DNA of 64,000 nucleotides from an uncultured Burkholderiales bacterium (lineage in GTDB: Bacteria; Pseudomonadota; Gammaproteobacteria; Burkholderiales; Burkholderiaceae_C): the NCBI GenBank assembly GCA_903844385.1, contig CAIMTJ010000093.1, positions 1 through 64,000 of the forward strand. The letters are read 5' to 3'. Shown here in pieces: positions 63,844 through 64,000 of the stretch. The translations under genes were made by a program, and so were the position numbers. The notes below the pieces were generated by a model. The model was not told the DNA's origin, ran no database searches, and saw only the letters and a program-made list of their open reading frames with translations. The number at the start of each line of letters is the position of its first letter. Position 1 is the stretch's first letter.

Positions 63844-64000
63844 GCCCCGTGAGGTGCCCACCGGCCACCCCAAGCCTGCTGGGCAAGCGTTTTCGGTCTT
63901 TTTCACGCACCGGCCTGGAGCGGGCACGCACCGCATACAATCGGTGGGTTTTGAGGGACGGGCTGCCGAGTGCGCGCTCAGGGTGACCCCGCCCCTTGAT
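63844..64000 (+). other. Downstream region to the window edge
   Basis: 157 bp without a supported gene. A TACAAT hexamer at 63936-63941 resembles a -10 element, but no -35 fits at 17 bp. A following gene may begin past the edge. Confidence 0.35.

Noticed and set aside
1-64000. tRNA, rRNA, CRISPR, insertion sequence or prophage
   Set aside because: No cloverleaf, spaced repeat array, transposase or integrase gene was found on either strand.

Overview
This 64 kb window is a chromosomal segment of a betaproteobacterium, most likely of the order Burkholderiales and Comamonadaceae-like. This is judged from gene content and neighbourhoods: the proteobacterial-type gshA next to gshB, bamE divergent from fur, hprK with ptsN, purB beside a GST, recA-recX, the divergent glnE and yhdP-nit pair with mltA following, and a DUF3717 protein. 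The DNA is fairly GC-rich and densely coding, with even base and codon style. I see no rRNA, tRNA, CRISPR array, insertion sequence or prophage.

Layout. 1-1655: N-terminal part of an RND efflux pump that runs off the left edge. 2153-4879: malate synthase G and a small membrane protein. 4937-10536 (minus): glutathione synthesis (gshB, gshA), then proA, holA and lptE. 10551-14912 (minus): leuS, dapB, bamE; then fur (plus). 15562-18866 (minus): an ABC exporter pair coupled to hprK and ptsN, then hpf. 19791-24609: corA (plus), then mtnN and the three-part transhydrogenase operon pntAA-pntAB-pntB (minus). 24803-27780 (plus): a NUDIX hydrolase and a lone molybdenum hydroxylase large subunit. 27842-32313: topoisomerase III carrying a lysine-rich tail and a SWIB domain, divergent from a SET-domain methyltransferase whose stop codon overlaps the birA start. 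32419-36900: GST, MarR, recA with a LexA-like box, recX, argC. 37072-40657: sucCD, a TerC-family transporter behind a strongly structured leader, moaC. 40903-45771: an M48 protease, a holin-like membrane protein, a DUF3717-DUF1289 protein, purB and a GST.

45788-53259 (minus) is one tight eight-gene block: secreted glutathione peroxidase, FAD amine-oxidase-like protein, DUF1365, cyclopropane-synthase-like methyltransferase, MFS/GPH carrier, DUF3833 lipoprotein, SDR and SnoaL-like protein. Related sets in other proteobacteria belong to the RpoE-ChrR singlet-oxygen response and to unusual membrane fatty acid chemistry; no sigma or anti-sigma gene lies nearby here. 53540-63843: heptose adenylyltransferase, glnE (minus), yhdP, a nitrilase-family amidase, a small membrane protein and mltA.

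Most of the window is housekeeping. The most unusual locus is 27842-31429, a eukaryote-like chromatin toolkit (H1-like tail, SWIB domain, SET methyltransferase) gathered around topoisomerase III. Next come the stacked-hairpin leader before terC and the membrane-lipid block. Functions are assigned by reading protein motifs; no database search was possible.
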